DNA from: an uncultured Butyrivibrio sp.
Lineage (GTDB): Bacteria; Bacillota; Clostridia; Lachnospirales; Lachnospiraceae
Direction: 5' to 3'
DNA length: 64,000 nucleotides
NCBI GenBank assembly: GCA_945928575.1
Contig: CAMENP010000003.1
Span: forward strand, 62,001 to 126,000
Both the position numbers and the translations under genes were made by a program. Below the pieces are notes generated by a model. It made no database searches. It was not told where the DNA came from and saw only the letters and a list, made by a program, of their open reading frames with translations. Positions 38,020 through 48,230 of this stretch are shown one piece after another. Position 1 is the stretch's first letter. Every line of letters begins with the position of its first letter.

Positions 38020-38490
38020 ATGGCTTTAAGAAAAATAAGAACTGAAGGCGATCCGATTTTAAGAAAAATCTGCAAGCCGGTAACGCAGGTTGACGACAGA
38101 ACCAGGGAACTCATCGGAGATATGCTTGATACCATGTATGACGCAGACGGCGTCGGACTTGCGGCACCACAGGTCGGAATACTTAAGAGAATCGTGGTAA
38201 TTGATGTAGGAGACGGCCCTGTTGTTATGGTTAATCCGGAAATTCTCGAAACATCCGGAAGCCAGACAGGTCAGGAAGGATGTTTAAGCATTCCGGGCAA
38301 AGCAGGAATAGTAACAAGGCCTATGTACGTCAAAGCCAAAGCATACGATGAAAATATGAGTGAATATGAAATAGAGGGAGAAGAACTGATGGCCAGAGCA
38401 ATATGCCATGAACTTGCACACCTTGACGGAGATCTTTACATCGACCATATCGAAGGTGAACTTATGGACGTAGTGGCAGGCGAGGAGTAA
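38020..38490 (+). CDS. def: Peptide deformylase with atypical metal motif
   Basis: Removes the formyl group from nascent proteins. Motif 1 GVGLAAPQVG and motif 2 EGCLSIPG (metal cysteine) are canonical. Motif 3 reads HELAH (His130, Glu131, His134), keeping both metal histidines and the catalytic glutamate but having Ala133 where HEXDH has Asp. The DNA is unambiguous there. ATG 38020 follows AAGGAG; length 156. It partners fmt, 3 bases downstream. It is probably active, but the Asp-to-Ala change is worth checking. Confidence 0.94.
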   Translation: MALRKIRTEGDPILRKICKPVTQVDDRTRELIGDMLDTMYDADGVGLAAPQVGILKRIVVIDVGDGPVVMVNPEILETSGSQTGQEGCLSIPGKAGIVTRPMYVKAKAYDENMSEYEIEGEELMARAICHELAHLDGDLYIDHIEGELMDVVAGEE

Positions 38491-38493
38491 AGT

Positions 38494-39423
38494 ATGAGAG
38501 TTGTATTTATGGGAACGCCGGATTTTGCAGTCGGAACACTTGATGCGATAATCCGCGCAGGACATAAAGTTGAGGCTGTGATCACACAGCCGGACAAACC
38601 GCACGGAAGAAGCGGAAAGCTTGTTTTTCCGCCGGTTAAAGAAAAAGCACTTGAATATAATATACCGGTATTCCAGCCGGTAAAGCTGCGCCAGTCCGAT
38701 GTGATTGACAAATTAAAAGAAATTAATCCGGATGTAATAGTTGTAGTTGCATTCGGACAGATTCTTCCAAAGAGTGTACTGGAACTTCCGCGTTACGGAT
38801 GTGTCAATGTGCATGCGTCACTGCTTCCGAAATACAGAGGTGCAGCTCCGATACAGTGGGCTGTTATCAACGGAGACGAAGAAAGCGGCGTGACGACGAT
38901 GCTTATGAATGACGGCATTGATACGGGCGATATGCTTAAAGTGCGCAAATACAAGCTTGCACCTAATGAGACCGGGGGAAGCCTTTTTGATAAATTGTCA
39001 ATTCTCGGAGCAGGACTATTGTTAGAGACACTTGATGACCTTGAAAAAGGAGTATTGACACCTGTGCCGCAGACAGGGGAGGCAACATATGCCGGAAAGC
39101 TTGATAAAGCACTCGGACATATTGATTTTACGCATCCGGCGGCAGAGACCGAAAGACTGATACGAGGCCTTAACCCATGGCCGAGCGCATATACATCCCT
39201 TGATGGCAAAACACTCAAAATCTGGCATGCGGATGTCGATGCAGCGCCTGATACGGACAAGGCACCGGGAACAGTATATGCGGTAGATAAGAACGGAATA
39301 TATGTCATGACCGGAGATGGTGGGCTGATAATAAGAGAACTCCAGCTTGAAGGCCGCAAGAGAATGAGTACCAGCGATTTTCTGCGCGGATATAGCATAA
39401 AGGAAGATACGGTGCTTGGATAG
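38494..39423 (+). CDS. fmt: Methionyl-tRNA formyltransferase
   Basis: Formylates Met-tRNAi with 10-formyl-THF, whose synthesis is encoded upstream by fhs and folD. N-terminal transferase domain: VVFMGTPDFAV, the folate-site HASLLPKYRGAAPIQWA, and GDEESGVTTM followed by DTGDML. C-terminal OB-like domain from about 205. Length 309. The ribosome site GAGGAG is inside the def end, showing coupling to def. Confidence 0.97.
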   Translation: MRVVFMGTPDFAVGTLDAIIRAGHKVEAVITQPDKPHGRSGKLVFPPVKEKALEYNIPVFQPVKLRQSDVIDKLKEINPDVIVVVAFGQILPKSVLELPRYGCVNVHASLLPKYRGAAPIQWAVINGDEESGVTTMLMNDGIDTGDMLKVRKYKLAPNETGGSLFDKLSILGAGLLLETLDDLEKGVLTPVPQTGEATYAGKLDKALGHIDFTHPAAETERLIRGLNPWPSAYTSLDGKTLKIWHADVDAAPDTDKAPGTVYAVDKNGIYVMTGDGGLIIRELQLEGRKRMSTSDFLRGYSIKEDTVLG

Positions 39424-39441
39424 AACAGGAGAATATATTAC

Positions 39442-40788
39442 ATGCAGGTTAATACAAGAAATGTAATATTGGATATATTGACAGAGGTGAATGAGAACGG
39501 CAGATATGTTAATAAAGTGCTTAATGAAGCACTTCGCAAATATCAATACCTTTCCCACGAAGAGAGGGCTTTTATCTCACAGGTTGTACTTGGATGTGTA
39601 GAGAGAAAAATAACACTTGATTATATTATCAATCTTTTTTCCAAAGTCAAAGTTAACAAAATGAAGCCCGTGATCCGCAATATAATGCGCATGGGAACAT
39701 ATCAGATAATATATATGGACAAAACAGGCGATTTTGCTGCATGCGATGAATCTGTCAGACTTGCCGCAAAACGTGGATTTGCGACTCTTAAAGGCTTTGT
39801 AAATGGTGTTTTAAGAAATATATCACGCAATAAGGCATCCATAAAATATCCGGATAAAACATCCGGAGATTATCTGTCCGTTACATATTCGACTCCGCAA
39901 TGGATCTGCGATATGTGGGCCGGTGCATATGGGTATGATAATGCAGAGAAAATGCTGGCATCGCAGTTTGAAACGGGGCCGCTTACAATAAGGTGTAATA
40001 CATCTTTACTCAGGGCAGATGAACTGGCAGACAGGCTCGCATCGCATAATATTAAAGCGGTTGTGCGTGATGATATTACCGAGGCATTGCAGATAACTGG
40101 ATATGACTATCTCGAAGGAATAGATGAATTTAACAAGGGATTGTTCACGGTGCAGGATCTTTCGTCAATGCTTGTCAGATACGCGGCAGCACCACAACCC
40201 GATGATGTCGTTATTGATGTCTGTGCAGCCCCGGGCGGAAAAAGCATGCATATTGCACAATGTCTAACCGGTAAAGGTTATGTTGATGCCAGGGACGTAT
40301 CGGATGCCAAGACACAGATTATCAGACAGAATGCCAAGCGTATGGGAATTACCAATATCAAAGTCAGCACGGCCGACGCGCTTGTGCCTGATGATAATAT
40401 GATACAGAAGGCGGATATTGTCATAGCGGATCTTCCATGTTCCGGTCTCGGAGTTCTTAATAAGAAACCGGATATCAAGTACCATATCACACCGGAAGCA
40501 TTGAAGGAACTTGCCGGGTTACAACGTAAAATACTTGATACGGTAAATGCTTATGTCAGAAAAGGCGGTACACTCGTATACAGTACATGTACCGTGAATC
40601 CGGAAGAAAATGTCCGGAATGCATTGTGGTTTGCCGCAGAATATGATTTTGACATTGTCAATCTTGCCGGAAGGATACCGGCAAAGCTGGCACCATGCGT
40701 TGACGGCAACGGCTTTGTACAGATAATGCCGGGAATGTTTGACAATGACTTTGATGGATTTTTTATAGCGGCATTTGTAAGGCGGTAA
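39442..40788 (+). CDS. rsmB: 16S rRNA (cytosine-967-C5) methyltransferase
   Basis: Sun/Fmu family. NusB-like N-terminal RNA-binding domain (about 1-135) and Rossmann methyltransferase domain with the SAM loop DVCAAPGGKSMHIA (about 255-268), the base-contact DLPCSGLG and the catalytic-cysteine YSTCTVNPEEN. Length 448. 18 bases after fmt. The zinc metallopeptidase gene often found between fmt and rsmB in Clostridia is not here. Confidence 0.95.
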   Translation: MQVNTRNVILDILTEVNENGRYVNKVLNEALRKYQYLSHEERAFISQVVLGCVERKITLDYIINLFSKVKVNKMKPVIRNIMRMGTYQIIYMDKTGDFAACDESVRLAAKRGFATLKGFVNGVLRNISRNKASIKYPDKTSGDYLSVTYSTPQWICDMWAGAYGYDNAEKMLASQFETGPLTIRCNTSLLRADELADRLASHNIKAVVRDDITEALQITGYDYLEGIDEFNKGLFTVQDLSSMLVRYAAAPQPDDVVIDVCAAPGGKSMHIAQCLTGKGYVDARDVSDAKTQIIRQNAKRMGITNIKVSTADALVPDDNMIQKADIVIADLPCSGLGVLNKKPDIKYHITPEALKELAGLQRKILDTVNAYVRKGGTLVYSTCTVNPEENVRNALWFAAEYDFDIVNLAGRIPAKLAPCVDGNGFVQIMPGMFDNDFDGFFIAAFVRR

Positions 40789-40795
40789 TAAAATT

Positions 40796-41848
40796 ATGTT
40801 GAAAACAGATATCAAATCTATGAATCTGGAAGAATTAACTGAATATATAAAGAGTATCGGTCAGCCTGCATTCAGGGCAAAACAGCTCTATGAGTGGATG
40901 CATGTAAAGTTAGCCGGCAGTTATGATGAGATGAGCAATATTCCGGCCGCTCTTAAGCAGAGGCTTTATGACGAATGTGATATGCCCGTACATGAGATGG
41001 TAAGAAAGCAGGTTTCGGCAGAAGACAAAACAGCAAAATATCTTTTCAGGCTTGAAGACGGAAATCTCATAGAAAGCGTACTTATGCATTATCATCATGG
41101 AAATTCCGTATGTATATCATCACAGGTCGGATGCCGTATGGGATGCCGGTTCTGCGCATCGACGCTTGACGGACTTGAGCGTAACCTAAGACCGTCGGAG
41201 ATGCTTGACCAGATATACAGAATACAGAAAGATTCCGGTGAACGGGTGTCCAATGTGGTTGTAATGGGTTCCGGCGAACCTTTTGATAATTTTGATAATC
41301 TTATTAAATTCGAGCAATTGCTTACGGATGAAAACGGGCTTAATATAAGCGCCAGAAACCTGACAGTGTCCACATGCGGCATAGTACCCAACATATACAG
41401 ACTTGCCGATATGAAACTCCAACTGACGCTTGCGATATCGCTTCATGCGCCGAATGACGAGAGGCGTAAGGCTCTTATGCCGATTGCCAACAAATATTCG
41501 ATAGCTGAGATCATGGAAGCATGCAGGTATTACATAAATAAGACAGGACGAAGAGTTACTTTTGAATACAGCCTGGTTAAGGGAGAGAATGACACGGATG
41601 AGTGTGCAGCCGAGCTTTCAGAGCTTGTCAAGGGCATGAACTGCCACATAAATCTCATTCCCGTGAACCCGATCAAAGAGCGTGATTTCAGGCAGTCGGA
41701 CATTGACCGGATCAACAAATTTAAAAATAAACTTGAAAAAAACAGAATTAATGTTACTATAAGAAGAGAAATGGGCAGAGATATAGATGGTGCCTGTGGA
41801 CAGCTTAGAAAGAGTTATATGGAAATACATCCAAAGGAGCAGCTATGA
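40796..41848 (+). CDS. rlmN: 23S rRNA/tRNA adenine-C2 methyltransferase RlmN
   Basis: Radical SAM enzyme methylating A2503 of 23S rRNA and A37 of some tRNAs. The cluster cysteines are Cys113, Cys117 and Cys120 in GCRMGCRFCAS; GSGEP SAM contact and the C-terminal GRDIDGACGQL with the catalytic cysteine follow. Length 350. Its last four bases (ATGA) overlap the start of stp. Confidence 0.96.
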   Translation: MLKTDIKSMNLEELTEYIKSIGQPAFRAKQLYEWMHVKLAGSYDEMSNIPAALKQRLYDECDMPVHEMVRKQVSAEDKTAKYLFRLEDGNLIESVLMHYHHGNSVCISSQVGCRMGCRFCASTLDGLERNLRPSEMLDQIYRIQKDSGERVSNVVVMGSGEPFDNFDNLIKFEQLLTDENGLNISARNLTVSTCGIVPNIYRLADMKLQLTLAISLHAPNDERRKALMPIANKYSIAEIMEACRYYINKTGRRVTFEYSLVKGENDTDECAAELSELVKGMNCHINLIPVNPIKERDFRQSDIDRINKFKNKLEKNRINVTIRREMGRDIDGACGQLRKSYMEIHPKEQL

Positions 41849-42567
41849 TAAAAGCATATGCGCTGACGGACGTTGGCAGAATGCGAAGTGTTAATCAGGA
41901 TTATGTGTACTGTACAAGTAAGCCTGTCGGCAAGCTGCCGAACCTTTATATTGTAGCAGACGGTATGGGAGGGCATAAGGCCGGAGATCTGGCAAGCCGT
42001 TTTTCCGTGCAGTCATTTACCGACAGTGTAAAGTCGTCAGACAGTGATAATCCGATCACAATTATTTCAGATGCAATTAAATACACGAACAGTGAACTTT
42101 TGAAGCTTGCCGCTACATCTGCGGATTATACCGGGATGGGAACAACATTTGTCGTTGCAACTGTTTTTGGCAGTTCAATGTATGTTGCGAATGTGGGAGA
42201 CAGCAGATTATATGTGCTTGGAGACGAATTCAGACAGGTTACAAGAGACCATTCGCTTGTAGAAGAGATGGTAAGTAACGGTACGATAGACAGGGCACAG
42301 GCGCGTACCCACGAGAAGAAGAATGTTATTACGAGAGCTATCGGCGGCAGCGAAGATGTCATGGCGGATTTCTTTGAAGTTGAACTTGGAAAGAATGACA
42401 CCGTTTTTATGTGTTCCGACGGATTGACGAACATGATAGAAGACTCACAGATAGCATCCATACTGAACAGTAACAGAGAAATAGATGAACGTGCGCAGAT
42501 GCTTATAGATCTTGCGAACGAGCGTGGCGGTAAGGATAATATTTCAATAATAATAATAGAACCTTAG
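41845..42567 (+). CDS. stp: PP2C-type protein phosphatase
   Basis: Ser/Thr phosphatase (Stp/PrpC) that reverses PrkC phosphorylation. Metal-binding acidic residues: RSVNQDY, VADGMGGHKAGDLAS, GDSRLY, TRDHS, MCSDGLTNM and GKDNISIIII. Length 240. Start overlaps rlmN (ATGA); prkC follows after 15 bases, the standard phosphatase-kinase pair. Confidence 0.96.
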   Translation: MIKAYALTDVGRMRSVNQDYVYCTSKPVGKLPNLYIVADGMGGHKAGDLASRFSVQSFTDSVKSSDSDNPITIISDAIKYTNSELLKLAATSADYTGMGTTFVVATVFGSSMYVANVGDSRLYVLGDEFRQVTRDHSLVEEMVSNGTIDRAQARTHEKKNVITRAIGGSEDVMADFFEVELGKNDTVFMCSDGLTNMIEDSQIASILNSNREIDERAQMLIDLANERGGKDNISIIIIEP

Positions 42568-42582
42568 AAAGCAGGAGGGAAC

Positions 42583-44808
42583 ATGTTAAGAGAAGGAATG
42601 TTTATAGCGGACAGATACGAGATCCTCGAGAAAATAGGCTCAGGAGGAATGGCTGACGTATATAAGGCAAAATGCCATAAATTAAACAGATATGTTGCGA
42701 TAAAGGTACTTAAGCCTGAATTTTGTGAGGATAAGACTTTTGTAGCCAAATTCCGTGCGGAGGCGCAGTCTGCCGCAGGTCTTGTTCACTCCAACATTGT
42801 GAGCATATATGACACCGGAGAGGAAAACGGAATATATTACATCGTAATGGAGCTTGTTGAGGGAATTACACTCAAGAAATATATTGAGAAGAAGGGCAAG
42901 CTTGGCGTGCGTGAGGCAGTCAGCGTTGCCATTCAGGTAGCCCAGGGAATCGAAGCTGCACATAAGCATCATATAGTACACAGAGACATTAAGCCTCAGA
43001 ACATAATAATTTCCAAAGAAGGAAAGGTAAAAGTGACCGATTTCGGTATTGCGAGGGCAGCATCTTCCAATACCATTAATTCTTCTGTTATGGGATCTGT
43101 TCATTATATATCACCTGAACAGGCAAGAGGCGGATACAGTGATGAGAAGAGTGATATTTATTCATTCGGTATCACACTTTTTGAGATGCTTACCGGACGT
43201 GTCCCTTTTGAAGGAGACACAACCGTTGCTGTAGCATTGCAGCATATCCAGGAGGATATGGTTTCACCGAGAAAATATCTTCCGGATATTCCTATCAGTG
43301 TAGAGAAAATAGTACTTAAGTGTACACAGAAGAAGACCGACAGAAGATATCAGAATATGACTGATCTTATAGCGGACCTCAAGCGTTCTTTAGTGACTCC
43401 GAATGAGGATTTTGTTGTTATTTCGTCGGTTGTGCCTAACGGTGTGACACAGATGATAGATGATGATGAACTTGCGGAGATAAGCCACAGGGCAGCAAGA
43501 AAGCCAAAGGATACGACGCCGGCAGTGAATCCGGCTAACGATATTCAGGATTCATATGAAGACGATAGTCAGGAAACAGACGATGATGACCAGGATATTG
43601 AGCTTACGGAGGAAGATGACAAAGATACTGCCGCTTCCAAGAAAATAGACAGGGTTATAACAATCCTCGGAATAGCCGTAGGTGTCGTGATACTTGTTAT
43701 AACAATTATCGTAATCGTGAAAATGGTAAAGCTTTTCTCTACCGGAAGCAGCACATCATCAATTTCAAAGGCGACACAGGAAGAGACAGGAGATAAGGTA
43801 GAAGTACCGAAGCTTACGGGTTACACATATGACGAAGCTGAGGCAGAACTTAATAAGCTTGGACTCGGAATCCGTAAAATAGAAGATTATTCGGATCTTT
43901 ATGAAGAGGGCAAAATATTCGAACAGAGTGTTGAAGCCGGAGATATGGTAGCCAAGAACACAACGATCGTTGTTTCGGTAAGTAAGGGTACATCCACATT
44001 TGAGATGCCTGATGTAATAGGAAAGACACAGACATCAGCAGAGTACACACTCAGGAATAAGAACCTTACTCCGACATATAAGTACGAAGAGACAGATGAT
44101 GAAAGCAAGATAAACACTGTTGCATCAACTGATCCTAAGGCGGGAGATACCGTCAAGAGCGGAGATACCGTAACGATAACACTTTATAAGGGTGTGGCAC
44201 AGAAGATGGCTAAAGTTCCTGATGTAAAGGGTTACACCAAGGAAGATGCAGAGAGTGAACTTAAGAGCCTTGGTTTCAATAATATTGAATATGAGTATGA
44301 TTTTGATGACAAGGTTACTGAAGGCAAGGTAATATCACAGTCCGGAGCAACGGTTGGTGAGGAAGCACCTATAGATACAACAGCTATTACACTTGTAATA
44401 AGCAAGGGACCGAAGGCAACCGAACCAGAGACCACGAAACCGGAAGAGACGAAGCCGGAAGAGACAAAGCCGCAGGAAACTGTAGCTGCAGGCGGTAAAA
44501 TAACAGCTGATGTCAAATTCAGCGAACTTAGTGCCAAGATAGAGAATCCGGACGAAAATGCGGAGATAGTAATCAAATTTGAAGCTAATTACACAAGCAC
44601 ATCCGGTAAGGAAGCTAAGATGCAGGTAAGCTCTGTAAAACATAAATACGCAGAGTTTGTTGAACTCAGTGTACTTAAGATTGGCGAGACGATCGATAAT
44701 ATCGATACCTCAAAGGGCGTAACATTAACTGCACATATTTCATACAAGGATGCCGAAGGTGCCGATAAGACCGTTGAAGTATCAGGTATTGCCGCAAAAG
44801 TGGAATAA
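42583..44808 (+). CDS. prkC: PASTA-domain Ser/Thr kinase (PrkC/Stk)
   Basis: Eukaryotic-like kinase sensing muropeptides/lipid II. Kinase domain about 10-275: glycine loop IGSGGMADVY, Lys41, HRDIKPQN (Asp135), DFGIARA. Acidic juxtamembrane region about 290-350, single transmembrane helix about 357-380, then three PASTA repeats (about 405-620), a Thr/Glu/Pro spacer of repeated TKPEE units, and a C-terminal beta-rich domain of about 100 residues. Length 741. It sits between stp and rsgA, as in many Firmicutes; the neighbouring wall genes fit its signal. Confidence 0.95.
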   Translation: MLREGMFIADRYEILEKIGSGGMADVYKAKCHKLNRYVAIKVLKPEFCEDKTFVAKFRAEAQSAAGLVHSNIVSIYDTGEENGIYYIVMELVEGITLKKYIEKKGKLGVREAVSVAIQVAQGIEAAHKHHIVHRDIKPQNIIISKEGKVKVTDFGIARAASSNTINSSVMGSVHYISPEQARGGYSDEKSDIYSFGITLFEMLTGRVPFEGDTTVAVALQHIQEDMVSPRKYLPDIPISVEKIVLKCTQKKTDRRYQNMTDLIADLKRSLVTPNEDFVVISSVVPNGVTQMIDDDELAEISHRAARKPKDTTPAVNPANDIQDSYEDDSQETDDDDQDIELTEEDDKDTAASKKIDRVITILGIAVGVVILVITIIVIVKMVKLFSTGSSTSSISKATQEETGDKVEVPKLTGYTYDEAEAELNKLGLGIRKIEDYSDLYEEGKIFEQSVEAGDMVAKNTTIVVSVSKGTSTFEMPDVIGKTQTSAEYTLRNKNLTPTYKYEETDDESKINTVASTDPKAGDTVKSGDTVTITLYKGVAQKMAKVPDVKGYTKEDAESELKSLGFNNIEYEYDFDDKVTEGKVISQSGATVGEEAPIDTTAITLVISKGPKATEPETTKPEETKPEETKPQETVAAGGKITADVKFSELSAKIENPDENAEIVIKFEANYTSTSGKEAKMQVSSVKHKYAEFVELSVLKIGETIDNIDTSKGVTLTAHISYKDAEGADKTVEVSGIAAKVE

Positions 44809-44811
44809 TTT

Positions 44812-45693
44812 ATGCAAGGTAAGATAATCAAAGGAATAGCGGGATTTTATTATGTACACACTGCCTCGGACGACAGTGTGTACGAATGTAAGGCCAAAGG
44901 TGCATTCCGCAATATGAAGATTAAGCCACTGGTTGGTGATGATGTCGAATTTGATATCACCGATGCCGTTAATCATATCGGAAATGTCATTGATATTCTG
45001 CCGCGCAGAAATGAACTTATAAGACCGGCAGTAGCCAACATTGATCAGGCCATGATCGTATTTGCATCAGTTTCGCCGGAACCTAATCTGAACCTGTTGA
45101 GCCGTTTTATGATCAATATGGACCGGAGCGGGATAAATACCATAATCTGTTTTAATAAGACCGATCAGGCGGATTCTGAAAGGATAGAAGAACTTTGCAA
45201 TGTTTTTAAGGACAGCGGATGTACGATAGTTACATCAAGTGTCGTTAAGAATGAAGGAATAGACGAATTGAAATCAATTCTTCACGGAAAGACAACCGCA
45301 CTTGCGGGGCCGTCTGGCGTGGGTAAATCATCAATCCTGAATGCTGTTTTTCCGGATGCCAATTCACAGACAGGAGATATCAGTGCTAAGATAAACCGTG
45401 GTAAGCATACCACCAGGCACAGCGAGATATTCGCACTTCCCGGTAATACTTATATAATGGATACACCGGGATTTACCTCACTTGAATGTGACGGAATGGA
45501 AGCAGAAGATTTACGGTTCTATTTCAATGAATTCGACCGTTATGAAGGCAGGTGCCGTTTTAACGGATGTGTCCATGTCAATGAACCGGATTGCGCTGTC
45601 AAGGAAGCAGTGAATGAAGGTATAATCAACAACACACGATATAATATTTATTTAAGCTTATATAATGAACTCAAATCTAAGAGGAAATATTAA
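44812..45693 (+). CDS. rsgA: Small-subunit assembly GTPase RsgA
   Basis: Circularly permuted GTPase (YloQ/EngC) in late 30S maturation. An N-terminal OB fold (about 1-70); permuted motifs CFNKTDQ (G4) before the P-loop GPSGVGKSS (about 165-173) and DTPGFTS (G3). A C-terminal zinc knuckle uses CRFNGCVHVNEPDC. Length 293. Its stop shares one base with the rpe start; the prkC-rsgA-rpe-thiN order is conserved in Firmicutes. Confidence 0.96.
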   Translation: MQGKIIKGIAGFYYVHTASDDSVYECKAKGAFRNMKIKPLVGDDVEFDITDAVNHIGNVIDILPRRNELIRPAVANIDQAMIVFASVSPEPNLNLLSRFMINMDRSGINTIICFNKTDQADSERIEELCNVFKDSGCTIVTSSVVKNEGIDELKSILHGKTTALAGPSGVGKSSILNAVFPDANSQTGDISAKINRGKHTTRHSEIFALPGNTYIMDTPGFTSLECDGMEAEDLRFYFNEFDRYEGRCRFNGCVHVNEPDCAVKEAVNEGIINNTRYNIYLSLYNELKSKRKY

Positions 45694-46352
45694 TGAAAAA
45701 ATATTTAGCACCATCAATTTTATCAGCAGACTTTACAAAACTTGGTGAACAGCTCGAAATAATAGAGAATGCGGGCGCAGAATATCTTCATCTTGATGTG
45801 ATGGATGGAATATTTGTTCCGAGCATATCATTCGGCATGCCTGTAATACAATCTATCAGAAACCACACCAAAATGCTTTTTGACGTTCATATGATGGTAG
45901 TTGATCCGGAGCGTTATATCGGTGATATCAGAAGGGCGGGAGCGGATATTATATCTGTTCACATAGAGGCGTGCCATTCTCCGAAGAATGTACTCATGCA
46001 GATTGGGGAACTCGGAGCGAAACCGGCACTTGCGATAAGTCCGGAGACATCAATCTCAGAATTGGAAGAATATCTTCCGTATCTTGAACAGGTAATCGTG
46101 ATGAGTGTTAACCCGGGATTCGGCGGACAGAAGATACTTCCGGAATCATTTGACAGAGTAAAGGAACTGGCGGATATGAGAGCTGCCAAAGGTCTTGATT
46201 TTGCAATAGAGGTCGACGGAGGAGCAAATGCAGAAAATATTGCGCATATTTTTGAATGTGGCGCAGATATAGTTGTGGCCGGTTCGGCAGTTTTCAAGGG
46301 AGACATCAAGAGTAATGTTGAAAGATTACTTGGTATAGTGGAGCAGATATGA
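45693..46352 (+). CDS. rpe: Ribulose-phosphate 3-epimerase
   Basis: Pentose-phosphate pathway TIM barrel interconverting ribulose-5-P and xylulose-5-P. Signatures: LAPSILSADFTKL, HLDVMDGIFVPSISFG with catalytic Asp, DVHMMV, MSVNPGFGGQK, and EVDGGANAEN. Length 219. It overlaps rsgA by one base and thiN by four, so the three are translationally linked. Confidence 0.97.
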   Translation: MKKYLAPSILSADFTKLGEQLEIIENAGAEYLHLDVMDGIFVPSISFGMPVIQSIRNHTKMLFDVHMMVVDPERYIGDIRRAGADIISVHIEACHSPKNVLMQIGELGAKPALAISPETSISELEEYLPYLEQVIVMSVNPGFGGQKILPESFDRVKELADMRAAKGLDFAIEVDGGANAENIAHIFECGADIVVAGSAVFKGDIKSNVERLLGIVEQI

Positions 46353-46999
46353 GAACACTGATAATAACAGGCGGCAGCTTTGACAGAGCATTTGCTGCCT
46401 CTTTTTATAACAAAAATGAACATGATTATGTAATTGCAGTCGATGGAGGCCTGGATTATTGCGCGGAGAGCGGGATAAGACCGGATATGATAGTCGGGGA
46501 TTTTGACACACATGGTACTAAAGGACTGGATGAATATGTCCGTGAAGGAATAACGGTACGCCGTTTCATACCTGAGAAAGATGATACCGATACTGAAATT
46601 GCCATTCACGAAGCCGTAAAACGCGGTAATGAGATAGATGTGTTAGGAGCGTTTGGGGGGAGACTCGATCATACGTTGGCCAATATACATAATCTGTATT
46701 TTGCACTTACAAACGGTATAAGGGCAAGGCTTGTGTCGGCCGATAATATTGTTTTTCTTGAGGACAAACCGTTTGAATTGTCAAGAGAATATTTCCCTCT
46801 TAAATATGTGTCATTTGTTCCTTTTGCAGGAGATGTGACCGGGATGAAATTAAAGGGATTTAAATATCCGCTTGACGGATATACTTTAAAGCCGGGATAT
46901 TCCAGATGCATAAGCAATGAACTTACAGATGATACGGCATATGTCTCAATGGATAGCGGTATATTGATAGCAGTTAATTCGGCAGATTCACAATTATGA
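46349..46999 (+). CDS. thiN: Thiamine pyrophosphokinase
   Basis: Makes thiamine diphosphate from thiamine and ATP. N-terminal Rossmann-like part with AVDGGLDYC and PDMIVGDFDT, then EKDDTDTEIAI and GGRLDHTLANI; C-terminal beta domain with GFKYPLDG and SNEL. Length 216. The last gene of the long plus-strand run; a terminator follows. Confidence 0.94.
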   Translation: MRTLIITGGSFDRAFAASFYNKNEHDYVIAVDGGLDYCAESGIRPDMIVGDFDTHGTKGLDEYVREGITVRRFIPEKDDTDTEIAIHEAVKRGNEIDVLGAFGGRLDHTLANIHNLYFALTNGIRARLVSADNIVFLEDKPFELSREYFPLKYVSFVPFAGDVTGMKLKGFKYPLDGYTLKPGYSRCISNELTDDTAYVSMDSGILIAVNSADSQL

Positions 47000-47030
47000 C
47001 ATAACGAGAGATGAAATCACGAAATAATAT

Positions 47031-47058
47031 AACCCGGGTGATGATTATCACCCGGGTT
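47031..47058 (+). terminator. Terminator between thiN and ychF
   Basis: Perfect 12-bp GC-rich stem (47031-47042 with 47047-47058), 4-base loop. T-containing sequence on both sides suggests it serves both convergent units. Confidence 0.75.
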
Positions 47059-47067
47059 TGTTATCAA

Positions 47068-48165
47068 TTAAACATTAAATCTGAAAAGGATCACATCGCC
47101 GTCTTTAACAACATAATCTTTACCTTCTATGCCTACAAGACCTTTTTCTTTGGCGGCAGCATAAGAACCGCAGTCAAGAAGATCCTGATAATATACAACT
47201 TCTGCCTTGATAAATCCACGCTCGAAATCGCTGTGGATCTTACCTGCAGCACCCGGAGCCTTGGTTCCTTTGCGGATGGTCCATGCACGGGTCTCTGTCG
47301 GGCCTGCTGTAAGGAAACTTATAAGACCAAGGAGACTGTAACTTGCCTTGATAAGTTTATCAAGACCGGATTCCTTAAGACCGAGGTCTTCAAGAAATTC
47401 TTTCTTTTCATCATCATCAAGCTCGGAAATCTCTTCTTCAATCTGCGCACATACGGCGAATACTTCACTGCCTTCCTTGGCGGCATATTCGCGTACTGCC
47501 TGGACATATTTGTTGGAAGCTCCGTCATCGGCAAGGTCATCCTCGCTGACATTGGCAGCGTAGATCACAGGCTTGGCTGTAAGCAGGTCATAAGTAGCCA
47601 TAAGTGCCTTCATATCATCATCTTCCGGTTCATAAGAACGGGCAGGCTTGCTCTGTTCAAGGTGTGCCTTGATTCCTTCAAGAAGAGTAAGCTCCTTGGC
47701 GAGAGCCTTATCATTGCGGGCACCTCTTGAAACCTTGGCGATTCGTCTCTCAAGAATATCAAGGTCTGAGAAAATAAGTTCGTAATTAATTGTTTCAATA
47801 TCTCTTAACGGGTCTATTGAACCGTCTACATGGACGATATTGGTGTTTTCAAAGCACCTTACCACATGTACGATGGCATCCGTTTCCCTAATGTGTGAGA
47901 GAAACTGGTTACCGAGACCTTCACCCTTGGATGCACCTTTTACAAGACCGGCGATATCGACGAATTCAATTACCGCCGGAACTATTTTGGCTGAATCATA
48001 AAGAGCGGCGAGCTTGCCGAGGCGCTCATCCGGAACCGAAACAACACCCACGTTCGGGTCTATTGTACAGAACGGATAATTGGCTGACTCCGCACCGGCC
48101 TTGGTCAAAGAGTTAAAAAGTGTACTTTTACCGACATTCGGTAATCCTACGATTCCTAATTTCAT
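47068..48165 (-). CDS. ychF: Obg-family ATPase YchF/OLA1
   Basis: Conserved ribosome-binding P-loop protein that prefers ATP. G1 [11 protein letters not shown] (7-17), G3 [10 protein letters not shown], a coiled-coil insertion in the middle, and the C-terminal TGS domain (about 280-365). ATG 48165 gives 365 residues beginning [10 protein letters not shown]; upstream in-frame codons are non-coding leader. Monocistronic and divergent from lgt. Confidence 0.96.
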   Translation of the reverse strand: MKLGIVGLPNVGKSTLFNSLTKAGAESANYPFCTIDPNVGVVSVPDERLGKLAALYDSAKIVPAVIEFVDIAGLVKGASKGEGLGNQFLSHIRETDAIVHVVRCFENTNIVHVDGSIDPLRDIETINYELIFSDLDILERRIAKVSRGARNDKALAKELTLLEGIKAHLEQSKPARSYEPEDDDMKALMATYDLLTAKPVIYAANVSEDDLADDGASNKYVQAVREYAAKEGSEVFAVCAQIEEEISELDDDEKKEFLEDLGLKESGLDKLIKASYSLLGLISFLTAGPTETRAWTIRKGTKAPGAAGKIHSDFERGFIKAEVVYYQDLLDCGSYAAAKEKGLVGIEGKDYVVKDGDVILFRFNV

Positions 48166-48230
48166 TGTAAAATCTAATCCTTTCGGCAGACATATCACAT
48201 GTCTGTATTTTATTTTGTATGACTTACTAA

